Assembly: GCF_024684275.1 (NCBI RefSeq)
Contig: NZ_JAIKXF010000126.1
Location: forward strand, 1 to 5,872
Direction: 5' to 3'
Length of the DNA stretch: 5,872 nucleotides
Source of the DNA: Ruminococcus sp.
Lineage (GTDB): Bacteria > Bacillota_A > Clostridia > Oscillospirales > Ruminococcaceae
Positions 5,730 through 5,872 of this stretch are shown piece by piece (position 1 is the first letter of the stretch; each line of letters begins with the position of its first letter). A program made the position numbers and the translations under genes. The notes below the pieces were generated by a model. That model had not been told where the DNA came from and ran no database searches. It worked only from the letters and a program-made list of their open reading frames with translations.

Positions 5730-5741
5730 GCAGATGTTCGG
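5719..5741 (+). repeat. 23-base direct repeat over a translation start, copy 2
   Basis: This is an exact copy of 5109-5131, 610 bases away. Here the first part doubles as the last codons of the preceding gene (Gln-Gly-Arg and the TGA stop at 5727-5729), while the rest supplies the ribosome binding site and start ATG TTC GG of the next gene. Confidence 0.9.
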
Positions 5742-5872
5742 AAGAAGAAAAGAAGAGGACTATGATGAATATAATGAAAGGTACGCCGCTAAGTACGACG
5801 ACGATTATATCGCCCCCTCAAAGGAATACCGAAGCGAATGTGACCATAGTCATGAGCAGTCCTACAGCAACA
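5734..5872 (+). CDS. Hypothetical acidic, tyrosine-rich protein, 3' end missing
   Basis: Forty-six residues are visible before the window ends, with no stop codon. The protein opens MFGRRKEEDYDEYNERYAAK and continues very acidic and tyrosine-rich (YDDDYIAPSKEYRSE), then has Cys and His residues in CDHSH. No signal peptide or membrane segment is seen so far. It starts four bases after the preceding stop, with AGGTGAG upstream shared with that stop, so the pair looks co-translated. The visible part resembles no family I know. It shares only its first three residues (MFG) and its ribosome binding region with the preceding gene. Confidence 0.6.
   Translation, partial: MFGRRKEEDYDEYNERYAAKYDDDYIAPSKEYRSECDHSHEQSYSN

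Overview
The window reads as a piece of a low-to-mid GC Firmicutes chromosome, most likely a Ruminococcus-like member of the Oscillospiraceae. This is inferred from the style of the proteins, the purine-rich ribosome binding sites, the type 2 ArgC, and short GTAGGGG palindromes of a kind I associate with clostridial genomes. All genes lie on the + strand. No tRNA, rRNA, CRISPR array, riboswitch or transposase gene was seen.

Layout. 1-423 is the 3' part of a zinc nucleobase deaminase, probably guanine deaminase. 424-558 is a 135-base gap holding three copies of a short GC-rich palindromic repeat. 559-1938 is argH (argininosuccinate lyase). One base later, 1940-2191 encodes an 83-residue two-helix membrane protein of unknown function. 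2184-2358 is a MITE-like composite: two 30-base inverted arms built of 7-base tandem units, enclosing two more copies of the GTAGGGG palindrome. 2382-3335 is argC (type 2). 3376-3801 encodes a 141-residue protein resembling immunity proteins of contact-dependent inhibition systems, and its end overlaps the start of argJ by 14 bases. 3788-5083 is argJ. 5124-5729 encodes a membrane protein with a likely bacterial PH domain. The start of another gene (5734 onward) runs off the window. The last two genes share an exact 23-base copy of their ribosome binding site and start region.

How the genes work together. ArgJ moves acetyl groups from N-acetylornithine to glutamate, and ArgC reduces N-acetylglutamyl phosphate. 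ArgH makes arginine from argininosuccinate at the other end of the pathway. argB, argD, argF and argG are not in the window. The usual argC-argJ-argB-argD order is broken here by the immunity-like gene between argC and argJ and by a membrane protein gene after argJ.

The parts that most deserve a second look are the nested repeat structure before argC, the orphan immunity-like gene coupled to argJ, and the duplicated translation start near the right end. I found no convincing evidence of a complete new biological system.
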